Positions 19,954 to 30,422 of a stretch of DNA of 64,000 bases are shown here, piece after piece. The notes beneath the pieces are model-generated. The model saw only the letters and a program-made list of their open reading frames with translations. It ran no database searches and was not told the origin of the DNA. Location: positions 558,001-622,000 of the forward strand of contig NZ_SLUQ01000003.1 of NCBI RefSeq assembly GCF_004345245.1, read 5' to 3'. Within the stretch, counting starts at the first letter, position 1. Each line of letters begins with the position of its first letter. Origin of the DNA: Rhizobium sp. BK251 (lineage in GTDB: Bacteria > Pseudomonadota > Alphaproteobacteria > Rhizobiales > Rhizobiaceae). A program made the translations under genes and the position numbers.

Positions 19954-20673
19954 TCAATTGTCGGATACGATGGTCTTACGACCGCCGCCGGTCAAGATTT
20001 GCGCGAATCCGCCCTTCTCGTGGATCGAAAAGACGACGATCGGAATGGAATTCTCACGCGCGAGGGCCACGGCAGCGACATCCATCACCGCCAGTCCCTT
20101 TTCCAGGACCTGGCTGTGGGTCAGATGCTCGAATCGCGTGGCGTCCGGATACTTCTTCGGATCCGCCGAATAGATGCCGTCGACCTGCGTGCCCTTGAAG
20201 ATCGCCTCTGCGCCCATCTCGGCTGCGCGGAGCGCGGCGGCAGAGTCGGTGGTGAAAAACGGATTGCCGGTGCCGCCGGCAAAAATCACTACGCGCCCGA
20301 GCGACAGATGGTAGACCGCTGCGCGCTGGGAGAAGCTTTCGCAGATCTCGGGCATGGCGATGGCGGAAAGCACGACGGTATCGATGTTCAGCTTGCGCAG
20401 CGACGTTGCCAGCGCCAGCGCGTTGATGATCGTGCCGAGCATGCCCATATGGTCGCCGGTGACCCGATCTCCGCCCTTCGACGCCACGGCGACACCTCTG
20501 AAGATATTGCCGCCGCCGACGACGACGCCCACCTCAACCCCCATCTCCCGCGCTTCCGCAATATCGGAAGCAATGCGATCGGCAACCTCGACATCGATGC
20601 CGAAGCCCTGGCTGCCCATCAGGGCTTCGCCAGACGCCTTGAGCAGGACACGCTTGTAGAGAGGCTGGGACAA
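19954..20673 (-). CDS. pyrH: Uridylate kinase
   Basis: A 239-residue UMP kinase of the amino-acid kinase fold, converting UMP to UDP for nucleotide and envelope sugar synthesis. It opens [20 protein letters not shown] and has the GGGNIFRG phosphate loop and [20 protein letters not shown]. No ATG fits the conserved N-terminus. The likely start is TTG at 20673, preceded by GAGGAG at good distance. Upstream in-frame ATGs would add unconserved sequence. Confidence 0.96.
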   Translation of the reverse strand: MSQPLYKRVLLKASGEALMGSQGFGIDVEVADRIASDIAEAREMGVEVGVVVGGGNIFRGVAVASKGGDRVTGDHMGMLGTIINALALATSLRKLNIDTVVLSAIAMPEICESFSQRAAVYHLSLGRVVIFAGGTGNPFFTTDSAAALRAAEMGAEAIFKGTQVDGIYSADPKKYPDATRFEHLTHSQVLEKGLAVMDVAAVALARENSIPIVVFSIHEKGGFAQILTGGGRKTIVSDN

Positions 20674-20711
20674 TATCGTGACTCCTCGTGTTGATTTGCT
20701 TGCCCGATACA

Positions 20712-20745
20712 CGAAGGGCATCGCGTTGTCACGCGATGCCCTTCG
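20712..20745. repeat. Perfect 14-bp hairpin between tsf and pyrH
   Basis: CGAAGGGCATCGCG and its exact complement enclose a 6-base loop. On the transcribed (minus) strand it is not followed by a T run, so it is not a standard intrinsic terminator. It may partly attenuate transcription or protect the tsf mRNA 3' end. Confidence 0.7.
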
Positions 20746-20770
20746 GTTTCCAGTAACATGTGAAGGGCGA

Positions 20771-21697
20771 TCAACCCTTGGCGACAGCAGCGACTTCGGC
20801 AGCGAAGTCGGTCTCTTCCTTTTCGACGCCTTCGCCGAGAAGAAGACGGGCCATGCCGGTGACTTCGATCGGAGCGCCGGCTTCCTTTTCAGCTTCCTTG
20901 ATCGCAGCACCGACCGTCAGATCGGGGTTGATCACGAAGGCCTGAGACAGAAGGGCTACTTCTTCGAAGAACTTGCGCATACGGCCGTCCACCATCTTTT
21001 CGATGATGGCTTCCGGCTTGCCGGATTCGCGGGCCTGCTCGATGAAGACGTTGCGTTCGCGTTCGGCAACGGCGGCGTCGACTTCTTCGGCACGAATGGC
21101 GAGCGGATTGGTCGCAGCGATGTGCATGGCGACCTGGCGGCCGATCGAGGTCAGGACAGCCTTGTCGCCGATCGACTTCAGCGCAACCAGCACGCCGAGC
21201 TTGCCGATACCGTCGCCGGCAGCGTTGTGGATGTAGGTCGCAACAACGCCGTGCTCGACTTCGAGCTTGGCCGCGCGACGGAGCGTCATGTTTTCGCCGA
21301 TGGTTGCGATCGCGTCCTTGATGGTGTCGGCGACCGGCTTGCCGGATGCCGGATAGGTCGCAGCCGCAATGGCTTCAACCGTGCCATCGGTCGTCAGGGC
21401 AACGTTGGCGATGCCGCGGACGAGATCCTGGAAGGCGTCGTTGCGGGCAACGAAGTCGGTTTCGGAGTTCAGCTCGACGACAACAGCCTTGTGGCCAGCG
21501 CCGGCAATGGCGATCAGGCCTTCAGCGGCGGCGCGGCCAGCCTTCTTGTCGGCCTTGGAGATGCCCTTAGCGCGCAGCCAGTCGATCGATGCTTCGATGT
21601 CGCCGTTGTTTTCGAGCAGCGCCTTCTTGCAGTCCATCATACCTGCGCCGGACTTTTCGCGCAGTTCCTTCACCAGTGCAGCCGTAATCTCGGTCAT
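20771..21697 (-). CDS. tsf: Elongation factor Ts
   Basis: A 308-residue nucleotide exchange factor for EF-Tu. The N-terminal module [20 protein letters not shown] and the MDCKKAL motif are diagnostic, followed by [19 protein letters not shown] lies before the ATG at 21697; the longer upstream frame is not conserved. It follows rpsB, as almost always. Confidence 0.97.
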   Translation of the reverse strand: MTEITAALVKELREKSGAGMMDCKKALLENNGDIEASIDWLRAKGISKADKKAGRAAAEGLIAIAGAGHKAVVVELNSETDFVARNDAFQDLVRGIANVALTTDGTVEAIAAATYPASGKPVADTIKDAIATIGENMTLRRAAKLEVEHGVVATYIHNAAGDGIGKLGVLVALKSIGDKAVLTSIGRQVAMHIAATNPLAIRAEEVDAAVAERERNVFIEQARESGKPEAIIEKMVDGRMRKFFEEVALLSQAFVINPDLTVGAAIKEAEKEAGAPIEVTGMARLLLGEGVEKEETDFAAEVAAVAKG

Positions 21698-21929
21698 AAG
21701 CTTCCTCTTGTCGGTTATACGGTGGGCCGAGTATCGCGGCGCGGCACCGGATTGAGGCACGAAATGTACCTGTATGTATGACAGCGTTATGAAGACGCGT
21801 CACAACAAAATTCCCTAGGGGGCGTGAGCACCACCTGAAACGGTCAAGGCCGCCGTAACTTCAGAAAGTCGCGAGCGGCCTCGTCCAATCTCGGCAAGCG
21901 AGGCGGATACGCGATCCGCCCGCCTTCTA

Positions 21930-22694
21930 TCAGGCGCCGGCCTCGTCAAGCGCCGGCTCGACAGGCGCTTCTTCCGAAGCACCAAGGTCACGGCCGGAAG
22001 CGCTCTGCTGGCGGGCAATGCCATCGATCGCTGCGCGGGAGATGAGATCGCAGTAAAGTGCGATGGCGCGCGAAGCGTCGTCGTTGCCCGGGATCGGGTA
22101 GTCGATCAGGTCCGGATCGCAGTTCGAATCGATGATGGCGACGACCGGAATGCCGAGGCGCTTGGCTTCGTCGATCGCGATCTTTTCCTTGTTCGTGTCG
22201 ATGATGAACATCAGGTCCGGGGTACCGCCCATATCGCGGATACCGCCGAGAGCCTTGTCGAGCTTTTCACGTTCGCGCTCGAGGTTCAGACGTTCCTTCT
22301 TGGTGAAGCCCTGGGCATCGCCACCGAGGATTTCGTCGAGCTTGCGCAGGCGCTGGATCGAGTTGGAGATCGTCTTCCAGTTCGTCATCATGCCGCCGAG
22401 CCAACGCGAGTTGACGTAGTACTGAGCGGAACGCTTGGCGCTATCAGCGATGAGCTCCGAGGCCTGGCGCTTGGTGCCGACGAACAACACGCGACCACCA
22501 CGGGCAACGGTGTCGCTGACGACCTGCAGGGCGCGCGACAGCATCGGAACGGTCTGAGCCAGATCGATGATGTGAATGTTGTTACGATCGCCGAAAATGT
22601 ACGGCTTCATCTTCGGGTTCCAGCGGTGAGTCTGGTGGCCGAAATGGACGCCTGCTTCGAGAAGCTGGCGCATAGAAAAATCGGGCAATGCCAT
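21930..22694 (-). CDS. rpsB: 30S ribosomal protein S2
   Basis: A 254-residue S2 protein with the signature [20 protein letters not shown] and the later region [34 protein letters not shown] lies before the ATG. A GGCGGAT/ATCCGCC hairpin (21902-21920) sits just after the stop and before tsf. Confidence 0.97.
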   Translation of the reverse strand: MALPDFSMRQLLEAGVHFGHQTHRWNPKMKPYIFGDRNNIHIIDLAQTVPMLSRALQVVSDTVARGGRVLFVGTKRQASELIADSAKRSAQYYVNSRWLGGMMTNWKTISNSIQRLRKLDEILGGDAQGFTKKERLNLEREREKLDKALGGIRDMGGTPDLMFIIDTNKEKIAIDEAKRLGIPVVAIIDSNCDPDLIDYPIPGNDDASRAIALYCDLISRAAIDGIARQQSASGRDLGASEEAPVEPALDEAGA

Positions 22695-22885
22695 GCCTTG
22701 TTATCCTTTTCCGGTTGAACCTCCGCAAGGCGAACAGCATCCTCTTCGAAGATGCCACCGGGCGGAACAATCCGGATTTCTCCCGGACGATCCCATGCCT
22801 TACGTGTGGAATGCGGCTGGCCATACCCCCACTCGCCAAGAAAATCAAGGGCTGCGGGGAAAAAGATTGCAATCGCCGGCGCGGC

Positions 22886-23725
22886 TTATTGACAGGTCTT
22901 CTGCCCGGCCTTTGCGTCGAGCAGCTCGAGATTGGAAAGCTTGCCAGTCAGCACGAAGTCGCCGTAGTCCATCGTCAGATCGCGGGTGATGCCGTTCTCG
23001 TAGAGCTTGAAAGACATGCGATACACCGGAAGCGCGTCATTTTTTTCATTGTCGTTGAAGTAGGCGATCGTAACCGGCCAGAACGCCGTCTTGGCAAAGG
23101 CGCCCGCCTTATCCGCGTCGGCGTCGCTCGGTCCCGGCATTTCCTGTTTTCCGACGACCGTGGTCGTGACAAGCGTCTTGTCGCCATCATCCGAGCCGTC
23201 GAAGACGCGGGCTTCAAAGAACTTCCTGCCGGCCTTGGCATTCTCGATGACGTCGAGCATGTGTTCCGTCGGGAACCGGCTCTCGGCCAATTCGAGCTTC
23301 CGGTTTGCCGGTTGACTGAGGTCCACCTTTACGCCGGCAGCCACATCTTCCGCCGATCCCTGAACTTCCTTGTCGAGCTGATCGTCGGTGAAGGACTTCG
23401 TCTCGAATTGGAACTTGCGCGCCTCCAGGTTCTCGAAGGTCTTCGTCTGCTGGTCGCTCATGCGGACCGCGTCCCCGGTATCGATCTGGGTCACGAAGCG
23501 GAAATTGGTGGTGAAGCCATCGCAATAGGAGCCGTTGAACTCATAAACCATGCGCCCAAACATGCCGGAAATGCCAGAGCGTTCCGTCGCGTCCTTGAGT
23601 TCGAGGTCGTACACTGCACGATGAGGTATCAGGCCGCTCGCGATGGTCGCGTTGGCGGCGGCGGCAGACAAGCTGCTCGCGCTCACGCCAGCGAGAAAGA
23701 CGGCGGCAAGACTCGAACGGAACAT
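22886..23725 (-). CDS. eipB: EipB-like envelope integrity protein (DUF1849)
   Basis: A 279-residue periplasmic protein with a signal peptide (residues 1 to about 23, ending SAAAA). The rest is a beta-rich DUF1849 fold. Cysteines occur only at Cys68 (YCDG) and Cys278, the next-to-last residue. These match the conserved disulphide pair described for Brucella EipB, where the protein supports envelope integrity. AGGAGA precedes the ATG. It is divergent from the RidA-like gene. Confidence 0.88.
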   Translation of the reverse strand: MFRSSLAAVFLAGVSASSLSAAAANATIASGLIPHRAVYDLELKDATERSGISGMFGRMVYEFNGSYCDGFTTNFRFVTQIDTGDAVRMSDQQTKTFENLEARKFQFETKSFTDDQLDKEVQGSAEDVAAGVKVDLSQPANRKLELAESRFPTEHMLDVIENAKAGRKFFEARVFDGSDDGDKTLVTTTVVGKQEMPGPSDADADKAGAFAKTAFWPVTIAYFNDNEKNDALPVYRMSFKLYENGITRDLTMDYGDFVLTGKLSNLELLDAKAGQKTCQ

Positions 23726-23859
23726 TCATTATCTCCTGTTGGACTCGCACGCGATGTTATAAGAACTCTTCCGGCCAAATCGAGGCTGAATGCTGTCTTT
23801 CGAGATTTTAGCCTTGATGCAGGATTTTTGAAGAACTTACAACAAAACGGGAGACGAAA

Positions 23860-24327
23860 ATGTCAGACGCCATCGAGGCTCGCCTGAAGGAGCTGGGGGT
23901 CACCCTGCCCACCGCCGCGGCACCCGCGGCAAACTATGTTCCCTATGTCCTGACGGGCAATCTGCTCTTCATTTCCGGTCAGGGACCGATGGTGGACGGA
24001 AAGGTGGTCGTCGGCGGACATCTCGGCCGGGATGTCGACGTTCCGACCGGACAGAAGGCTGCGGAGCTCACCGCCATCAACCTGCTTGCCCAGGCGAAGG
24101 CTGCGCTCGGAAGCCTCGACCGCATCCAGCGCATTGTGAAACTGACCGGCTTCGTCGCCTCTACGCCCGATTTCACCGAGCAGCATCTTGTCATCAACGG
24201 CGCATCCGATTTCCTCGCCAAGGTGCTGGGAGATGCCGGAAAGCACAGTCGCGCAGCGGTTGGAACTGCGGCACTGCCGCTCGGCTTTGCCGTCGAGATC
24301 GAAGCCATCATGGAAGTTTCTGAATGA
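23860..24327 (+). CDS. RidA/YjgF/Rid family protein
   Basis: A 155-residue Rid superfamily protein. It contains YVPYVLTGNLLFISGQGP in the usual early position and the C-terminal segment RAAVGTAALPLGFAVEIEAI. Rid enzymes deaminate reactive enamine/imine intermediates; this longer subgroup has less clear substrates. Its stop overlaps the start of the phosphodiesterase gene by four bases. Confidence 0.88.
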   Translation: MSDAIEARLKELGVTLPTAAAPAANYVPYVLTGNLLFISGQGPMVDGKVVVGGHLGRDVDVPTGQKAAELTAINLLAQAKAALGSLDRIQRIVKLTGFVASTPDFTEQHLVINGASDFLAKVLGDAGKHSRAAVGTAALPLGFAVEIEAIMEVSE

Positions 24328-25043
24328 GCAAGTTCGCCTGGATCACTGAGCGCCCGGTCGCCCACCGGGGCTATCACGACATGAACAAGGAGGTCTGGGA
24401 GAACACCCTTTCGGCCTTCTCGCGGGCCATTGAGGCCGGCTTCGCCATCGAGTGCGATCTGCAATATGCATCTGATGGCGTTCCGGTCGTCTTCCATGAC
24501 GGCGACCTCGAACGTCTCTGCAAGATCAAGGGCGACGTGCGCGAGCGGACTTCGGGCGAACTCGGCCTTCTTGCGGTCGGCGGCACGAAGGACCGCATTC
24601 CCACCCTGAAGCAGCTCCTCCAGCTTTGCGACGGCAAGGTGCCGCTGGTGCTGGAACTGAAGGGCAAGCAGGGCGACGACGAAGGCTTTGCCGAAGCCGT
24701 CCTCGAAGTGCTGGAAGGCTACAAGGGGCTCGTGGCGCTGATGAGCTTCGACCACTGGCTGCTCAAGGACCTGAAGTCGCTGGAGGCGCCCTACCCCGTC
24801 GGCCTGACGGCAGGAGGCAATGAGCCCGAACAGTTCTTCGTCCATGACGAGGCGATGCAACTCGGTCTCGACTTCATCTCCTATTTCTATGGCGACCTGC
24901 CCAATCCCTTCATCACGGCGCAGCGCAAACGCGGCATTCCCGTCATCACCTGGACCGTCCGCGACGAGGCCGCCCGCATCCACACTTTCGAAAACGCCGA
25001 CCAGATGACGTTCGAAGGATTCGACCCACGGCTCCAAGCCTGA
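24324..25043 (+). CDS. Glycerophosphodiester phosphodiesterase family protein
   Basis: A 239-residue GDPD-type TIM barrel without a signal peptide. Catalytic and metal positions are visible: His14-Arg15 (AHRGYHD), Glu27-Asn28-Thr29 (ENTLSAF), Glu43 and Asp45 (IECDLQ) and His58-Asp59 (FHDGDLERL). It probably hydrolyses glycerophosphodiesters in the cytoplasm. It is coupled to the RidA-like gene by ATGA overlap. Confidence 0.92.
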   Translation: MSKFAWITERPVAHRGYHDMNKEVWENTLSAFSRAIEAGFAIECDLQYASDGVPVVFHDGDLERLCKIKGDVRERTSGELGLLAVGGTKDRIPTLKQLLQLCDGKVPLVLELKGKQGDDEGFAEAVLEVLEGYKGLVALMSFDHWLLKDLKSLEAPYPVGLTAGGNEPEQFFVHDEAMQLGLDFISYFYGDLPNPFITAQRKRGIPVITWTVRDEAARIHTFENADQMTFEGFDPRLQA

Positions 25044-25122
25044 AATTCATCGCTTTTTCGACAAGATCATGCGCAGAATGAAAAGTAGAATTTCACGAAA
25101 TCAATAGATCCTCCCCCGTTTC

Positions 25123-26313
25123 ATGTCAGACGATTTGTCCATACGCGTCGAACGATCATTCAGTGCGATTTCCCCGGAAAGCTGGTCACGCCTTTCCGGG
25201 GCGTCGAAGACGGGTACGCAGCTCGACTACAATCCCTTCGTCTCGCACGCCTTCCTCTCTTCGCTGGAAGAATCCGGTTCGGCGACGGCCAAGACTGGCT
25301 GGCTCGGTCATCATCTGCTTTTGGAGACCTCGGCGGGAGAACTGGTGGGAGCGATCCCCGCCTACCTGAAAAACCACAGCCAAGGCGAATACGTATTCGA
25401 CCACGGCTGGGCCGACGCATTCGAGCGCGCCGGCGGGCGGTATTATCCGAAGCTGCAATGCTCAATACCCTTCACGCCGGCGACTGGCCCGCGCCTGCTC
25501 GTGGCAGAAGGCGCTGATCGCCTCGCCCTCCAGCCGGCGCTTGCCGAAAGCCTCAAGGAAGTGGTGCGGCTCGCCGACGTGTCATCGGCGCATGTCACCT
25601 TCCTGCCCGAGGACGAGGCTCTCGTCTTCGAGCGAGACGGCTATCTGCACCGCAAGGACCAGCAGTTTCATTTCATCAATTCAGGTTACGCCAACCACGA
25701 GGAATTCCTCGAAACCCTCGCCTCCCGCAAGCGCAAGGCATTGCGCAAGGAACGCCGTGCGGCGCTCGAAGGCGGCATCACGATCGACTGGTTGACCGGA
25801 CGCGATCTCACCGAAGCCATATGGGATCAGTTCTTCACCTTCTACATGGATACCGGCGGCCGCAAATGGGGCCGCCCTTACCTGACAAGGCAGTTCTATT
25901 CGCTGATCGGCGAACGCATGGCAGACGACATTCTGCTCGTCATGGCCAAGCGCAACGGCCGCTATATCGCCGGTGCGATCAACTTCATTGGCGCCGACGC
26001 CCTCTACGGCCGTCACTGGGGCTGCATCGAGGACCATCCGTTCCTCCATTTCGAGGTTTGCTACCACCAGGCTATCGATTTCGCGCTGGCAAAAGGCCTG
26101 GCGCGCGTCGAGGCCGGGGCCCAGGGAGAGCACAAGCTGGCGCGCGGCTATATGCCCGTCACCACCCATTCGGCCCATTTCATCGCCCATGCCGGGCTGA
26201 GGCGAGCCGTCGCCGATTATCTCGAGCACGAGCGCAGACAGGTCGAGCAGATCGGCGAGTTGCTGGCGGAGCAAGGTCCGTTCCGGAAGGGCGAGCGCCA
26301 GCAGGAGGATTGA
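25123..26313 (+). CDS. COG3146 GNAT/FemAB-like acyltransferase
   Basis: A 396-residue protein of the COG3146 group, often annotated as peptidoglycan biosynthesis or N-acetyltransferase. It has the typical segments WADAFERAGGRYYPKLQ, ASRKRKALRKERRAA, and YMDTGGRKWGRPYLT in a GNAT-like fold repeat. The real substrate is unknown. It follows the phosphodiesterase by 79 bases and precedes the HIT gene. Confidence 0.85.
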   Translation: MSDDLSIRVERSFSAISPESWSRLSGASKTGTQLDYNPFVSHAFLSSLEESGSATAKTGWLGHHLLLETSAGELVGAIPAYLKNHSQGEYVFDHGWADAFERAGGRYYPKLQCSIPFTPATGPRLLVAEGADRLALQPALAESLKEVVRLADVSSAHVTFLPEDEALVFERDGYLHRKDQQFHFINSGYANHEEFLETLASRKRKALRKERRAALEGGITIDWLTGRDLTEAIWDQFFTFYMDTGGRKWGRPYLTRQFYSLIGERMADDILLVMAKRNGRYIAGAINFIGADALYGRHWGCIEDHPFLHFEVCYHQAIDFALAKGLARVEAGAQGEHKLARGYMPVTTHSAHFIAHAGLRRAVADYLEHERRQVEQIGELLAEQGPFRKGERQQED

Positions 26314-26361
26314 CGCGGCCCTGCGGGTGACGCATCTGTCTCGTCAACGAGGAGATTCCAG

Positions 26362-26799
26362 ATGACCGACCCTTTCTACGACAGCAACAATATCTTCGCG
26401 AAGATCCTGCGCGGCGAGATCCCGTCCTACCGCGTCTACGAAGACGACAATGCGATCGTCTTCATGGACGTCATGCCGCAGGCCCCCGGCCACGCGCTCG
26501 TCGTTCCGCGGGCTGCCTCGCGCAACATGCTGGATGCCGACCCGCAGACGCTGTCGAAAGTCATCCCCATCGTCCAGAAGATCGCCAGGGCCTCCAAGGA
26601 GGCCTTCGATGCTGACGGCGTGACGGTCGTGCAGTTCAACGAGCCGGCGGCCGGCCAGAGCGTGTTCCACCTGCATTTCCACGTAATCCCACGGCACGAA
26701 GGCGTGCCGCTGAAGCCGCATTCCGGCACGATGGAAGACGGCGCGATCCTTGCCGCCAATGCCGAGAAACTGAAGGCGGCACTCGCAGAAGAGCTCTGA
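26362..26799 (+). CDS. HIT family hydrolase
   Basis: A 145-residue histidine-triad nucleotide hydrolase of the Hint group. The catalytic triad is His103-x-His105-x-His107 (VFHLHFHVIP), and the N-terminal NIFAKILRGEIPS is typical. These enzymes hydrolyse nucleoside phosphoramidates or related compounds. A GAGGAG precedes the ATG. It ends 45 bases before a strong terminator shared with clpA. Confidence 0.94.
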   Translation: MTDPFYDSNNIFAKILRGEIPSYRVYEDDNAIVFMDVMPQAPGHALVVPRAASRNMLDADPQTLSKVIPIVQKIARASKEAFDADGVTVVQFNEPAAGQSVFHLHFHVIPRHEGVPLKPHSGTMEDGAILAANAEKLKAALAEEL

Positions 26800-26844
26800 C
26801 ACAGAAGGGCCGAGCGGGCTGCCGACTGCGCTTCCTAAAAATGC

Positions 26845-26878
26845 AAACGGTGCCGGACCATTCCGTCCGGCACCGTTT
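26845..26878. terminator. Bidirectional terminator between the HIT gene and clpA
   Basis: A perfect 14-bp stem (AAACGGTGCCGGAC and its complement) with a 6-base loop. It is flanked by TTTCTCTTTTC on the plus side and, on the minus strand, by TTTGCATTTTTAGG. It serves the two convergent genes. Confidence 0.9.
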
Positions 26879-26898
26879 CTCTTTTCAAGAGGTCTCGA

Positions 26899-29436
26899 TT
26901 ACTTCTTGCGCGGCACCTTCGGCACGGTGCTGCCCTTGCGGGGCGCCGAAGCCTTGGACGCCTTGTCCTCGGCCTTTGCCTCACTCTTCTTTGCCGCAGC
27001 ACGCTTCGTCGTCGTCGCAGCCACCGCCTTCTTTGCCTTGGGCTTGGCAACGGTGCCGACGTTTCCGCCGTCGCCGTCTTCCACATCCTGGCCGATAAGC
27101 TCAACCTCCGGCTTCGGCTTGATCGGCGCGGTCTCCGAAATGGCTTCCAGCAAAATGCCCGTCGCGCCATCAGGCTTGGTGCCGACCGTCACGTTGACGA
27201 CGCCACCCTTCCTGAGCTTGCCGAACAGTATTTCGTTCGCCAGCGGCTTCTTGATGTTTTCCTGGATGACGCGTCCAAGCGGACGAGCACCCATCCTGTC
27301 GTCATAGCCCTTGTCTGCGAGCCATGCGATAGCATCCTCGTGCAGGTCGAAGGTGACGTTGCGTTCCGAGAGCTGCGCTTCCAGCTGCATGATGAACTTC
27401 TGGACGACCTGGTGGATGACCTTGGTCGGCAAGGGAGCAAACTGGATGACGGCGTCCAGGCGGTTGCGGAACTCGGGCGTGAAGAGCCGGTTGAGCGCTT
27501 CCTCGTCCTCTCCGGTACGCTTCGAGGAACCGAAGCCGATGGCGGCCTTGGCCATTTCGGAAGCGCCCGCGTTGGTCGTCATGATCAGGATGACATTGCG
27601 GAAGTCGATCTTCTTGCCGTTGTGGTCCGTCAGCGTGCCATGATCCATGACCTGCAGAAGGATGTTGTAGATATCCGGATGCGCCTTCTCGATCTCGTCG
27701 AGCAGCACGACGCAGTGCGGATGCTGGTCGACGCCGTCGGTCAGCAGGCCGCCCTGGTCGAAGCCGACATAGCCGGGAGGTGCCCCAAGCAGGCGGGAAA
27801 CCGTGTGGCGCTCCATATATTCGGACATGTCGAAGCGCAGCAGTTCCACGCCGAGCGACGAAGCAAGCTGCTTGGCGACTTCGGTCTTGCCGACACCGGT
27901 CGGGCCGGAGAAGACGTAGGAGCCGATCGGCTTGTTCGGTTCGCGCAGGCCCGCACGGGCGAGCTTGATCGCAGTCGCCAGAGCCTCGATAGCCTGGTCC
28001 TGGCCGTAAACGACCGAGCGCAGTTCCTGCTCAAGGTTGGCAAGCACGGCCTCGTCATCCTTGGACACCGACTTCGGCGGGATGCGTGCCATCGTCGCAA
28101 CCGTCGCCTCGATCTCCTTCTCGGTGATCAGCTTGCGGCGCTTGGATGGCGGCAGCAGCATCTGGGCCGCACCCGTCTCGTCGATCACGTCGATCGCCTT
28201 GTCCGGCAGCTTGCGGTCCGAGATGTAACGCGCAGAGAGCTCGACCGCCGACTTGATCGCGTCGTTCGAGTAACGCAGATGATGATACTCTTCGAAATAG
28301 GGCTTGAGGCCCTTCATGATTTCGATCGCATCCTCGACGCTCGGCTCGTTGACGTCGATCTTCTGGAAGCGGCGGACAAGAGCCCGGTCCTTCTCGAAGA
28401 ACTGGCGGTATTCCTTGTACGTGGTTGACCCGATGCAGCGGATCGCGCCCGAAGACAGAGCAGGCTTCAACAGGTTCGACGCGTCCATGGCGCCGCCGGA
28501 GGTCGCGCCCGCACCGATGACGGTGTGGATTTCGTCGATGAAGAGCACGGCGCCGGGATATTCCTCCAGCTCCTTGACCACCTGCTTCAGGCGCTCTTCG
28601 AAGTCGCCGCGATAGCGCGTGCCGGCAAGCAGCGTGCCCATGTCGAGCGAGAAGATCGTGGCATCGGCAAGCGCCTCGGGCACCTTGCCTTCGACGATGC
28701 GCTTGGCCAGCCCCTCGGCGATTGCGGTCTTGCCCACGCCCGGATCACCGACGTAGAGCGGATTGTTCTTCGAACGGCGGCAAAGCACCTGGATCGTACG
28801 ATTGACCTCGGAGTGGCGGCCGATCAGGGGATCGATCTTGCCGCTCTTGGCCTTCTCGTTCAGGTTCACGCAGTAGGCCTTCAGGGCGTCCTGCTGCTTC
28901 TTCGAACCGCCTTCTTCCTGCTCGCCGCGAGACGAAGGCTTGCTTTCGGCCTCACCTTCCTCGGCGCCGCGCGGGGGGCGCACCTGCGAGGAGCCCGGCC
29001 TCTTGCCGATCCCATGGGAAATGTAGTTGACCGCGTCGTAGCGGGTCATCTCCTGCTCCTGCAGGAAATAGGCGGCATGGCTTTCGCGCTCGGCGAAGAT
29101 CGCGACGAGAACGTTCGCGCCCGTCACTTCCTCGCGGCCGGAAGACTGCACATGGATGACGGCGCGCTGAATGACACGCTGGAAACCGGAGGTCGGCTTG
29201 GAATCCTCGTCATAACCGGTAATCAAATTGGATAGTTCATTATCGACATATTCAACGAGCGTCTTGCGCAGCGCGTCCAGGTCGACATTGCAGGCGCCCA
29301 TAACGGCCGCTGCGTCGGCGTCGTCGATCAGCGCCAACAGCAGATGCTCGAGCGTGGCATATTCATGATGCCGCTCGTTCGCGTACGTCAGTGCCTGATG
29401 CAGCGCCTTCTCAAGACTAGGCGAAAATGTTGGCAC
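26899..29436 (-). CDS. clpA: ATP-dependent Clp protease ATP-binding subunit ClpA
   Basis: An 845-residue Hsp100 unfoldase that feeds ClpP. The N-domain (1-140) carries two Clp repeats. A charged linker spans about 145-182. The first AAA module has Walker A GDPGVGKT at 230-237, and the second has GPTGVGKT near residue 510 with the ClpP-binding loop later. The protein ends in a basic Lys/Ala-rich tail of about 60 residues, beyond the usual fold. The start is GTG at 29436 ([15 protein letters not shown]), with GAGGAT upstream. It follows clpS by 10 bases, so adaptor and unfoldase are one operon. Confidence 0.97.
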   Translation of the reverse strand: MPTFSPSLEKALHQALTYANERHHEYATLEHLLLALIDDADAAAVMGACNVDLDALRKTLVEYVDNELSNLITGYDEDSKPTSGFQRVIQRAVIHVQSSGREEVTGANVLVAIFAERESHAAYFLQEQEMTRYDAVNYISHGIGKRPGSSQVRPPRGAEEGEAESKPSSRGEQEEGGSKKQQDALKAYCVNLNEKAKSGKIDPLIGRHSEVNRTIQVLCRRSKNNPLYVGDPGVGKTAIAEGLAKRIVEGKVPEALADATIFSLDMGTLLAGTRYRGDFEERLKQVVKELEEYPGAVLFIDEIHTVIGAGATSGGAMDASNLLKPALSSGAIRCIGSTTYKEYRQFFEKDRALVRRFQKIDVNEPSVEDAIEIMKGLKPYFEEYHHLRYSNDAIKSAVELSARYISDRKLPDKAIDVIDETGAAQMLLPPSKRRKLITEKEIEATVATMARIPPKSVSKDDEAVLANLEQELRSVVYGQDQAIEALATAIKLARAGLREPNKPIGSYVFSGPTGVGKTEVAKQLASSLGVELLRFDMSEYMERHTVSRLLGAPPGYVGFDQGGLLTDGVDQHPHCVVLLDEIEKAHPDIYNILLQVMDHGTLTDHNGKKIDFRNVILIMTTNAGASEMAKAAIGFGSSKRTGEDEEALNRLFTPEFRNRLDAVIQFAPLPTKVIHQVVQKFIMQLEAQLSERNVTFDLHEDAIAWLADKGYDDRMGARPLGRVIQENIKKPLANEILFGKLRKGGVVNVTVGTKPDGATGILLEAISETAPIKPKPEVELIGQDVEDGDGGNVGTVAKPKAKKAVAATTTKRAAAKKSEAKAEDKASKASAPRKGSTVPKVPRKK

Positions 29437-29446
29437 GTGGAGATCC

Positions 29447-29806
29447 TCACTTCTTTTCCATAACACATTGCAGCGGATGCTGGTGCTGTCGGGCGAAATC
29501 CATGACCTGGCTCACCTTTGTTTCGGCCACTTCATATGTAAACACACCACATTCGCCTACTCCGTGATTGTGTACATGGAGCATGATACGTGTGGCACTT
29601 TCACGATCCTTCTGGAAAAAGCGTTCCAGTATGTGGATGACGAACTCCATCGGGGTGTAGTCGTCGTTGAGAAGCAGCACGCGATACAGATTGGGTTTCT
29701 TGGTTTTCGCCTTGGTGCGCGTGATTACCGAGGTGCTACGATTTCCGTTATCCCCGTTCCTTTCGCTGTCGTTTTGCATCCGGATCGACATGGCGATCAT
29801 CTTCAT
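29447..29806 (-). CDS. clpS: ClpS adaptor protein
   Basis: A protein of up to 119 residues that delivers N-end-rule substrates to ClpA. The core [17 protein letters not shown] binds the N-terminal residue, and [19 protein letters not shown] follows. The N-terminal 35 residues are flexible and poorly conserved; starts at 29806, 29794 or 29785 are all possible. Confidence 0.95.
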   Translation of the reverse strand: MKMIAMSIRMQNDSERNGDNGNRSTSVITRTKAKTKKPNLYRVLLLNDDYTPMEFVIHILERFFQKDRESATRIMLHVHNHGVGECGVFTYEVAETKVSQVMDFARQHQHPLQCVMEKK

Positions 29807-30053
29807 TCATTCCTCAAGTCCATCGGTGGGGCGTTGGCACCTCTGTCGACCCCGTCGAACATCCGAGACACTAACTTAGTTCATATTCTAGGGATTTTAA
29901 GCCCCCCGTTGGACACTGCAATCACAATTCGGTTTAGACCCGCCGAAAGCCAAAAGAATCTGGGCGGCGACCCAAACGAAGAAGACCGGCCGCGAGGCAT
30001 CGCAGCCGGTCTCCCAATCTCAAGCGGACATAAGCCCAATTTCTGTCATGCCA

Positions 30054-30422
30054 TCACGCGGCAGCAGAGGTCACCGCAGCGGCGGCCTTGGCGGCCGCTT
30101 TTGTCGGGGCCGCCGGAATCTCGTAGGGCTTGTAGACCGTCTTGGCGAGATCGGCATACATCTCGCTCAGCTTGGTTGCCTCGGAAACGAAGCTCTCATA
30201 GGACGACTTGGCGAAACTGCTCTGGATCTCGAAAGCGGCCTCGAAGCTCTTGACGCCAGCCAACGTCTCGGCATGAGCCACAGCATCCTGAAAGGATTTC
30301 TTGGAATATTCCGCGGCTTCCGCGGCGATCGCCTGGAAGCCCTTAGCGACGTCCGAATAGCTCTTCAGCATGGTGTCCATCGCTTCCTTGCTCTTCTTGT
30401 TCGCATCATCAAAGTTGAACAT
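30054..30422 (-). CDS. Phasin family protein
   Basis: A 122-residue amphipathic helical protein of the phasin family that coats polyhydroxybutyrate granules. Typical are the opening MFNFDDANKKSKEAMD, the region GFQAIAAEAAEYSKKSFQDA, and the Ala/Lys-rich tail. No cysteine or membrane helix is present. The polymerase gene phaC lies at 58604 in the same window, so storage polymer synthesis is likely in this organism. Confidence 0.9.
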   Translation of the reverse strand: MFNFDDANKKSKEAMDTMLKSYSDVAKGFQAIAAEAAEYSKKSFQDAVAHAETLAGVKSFEAAFEIQSSFAKSSYESFVSEATKLSEMYADLAKTVYKPYEIPAAPTKAAAKAAAAVTSAAA

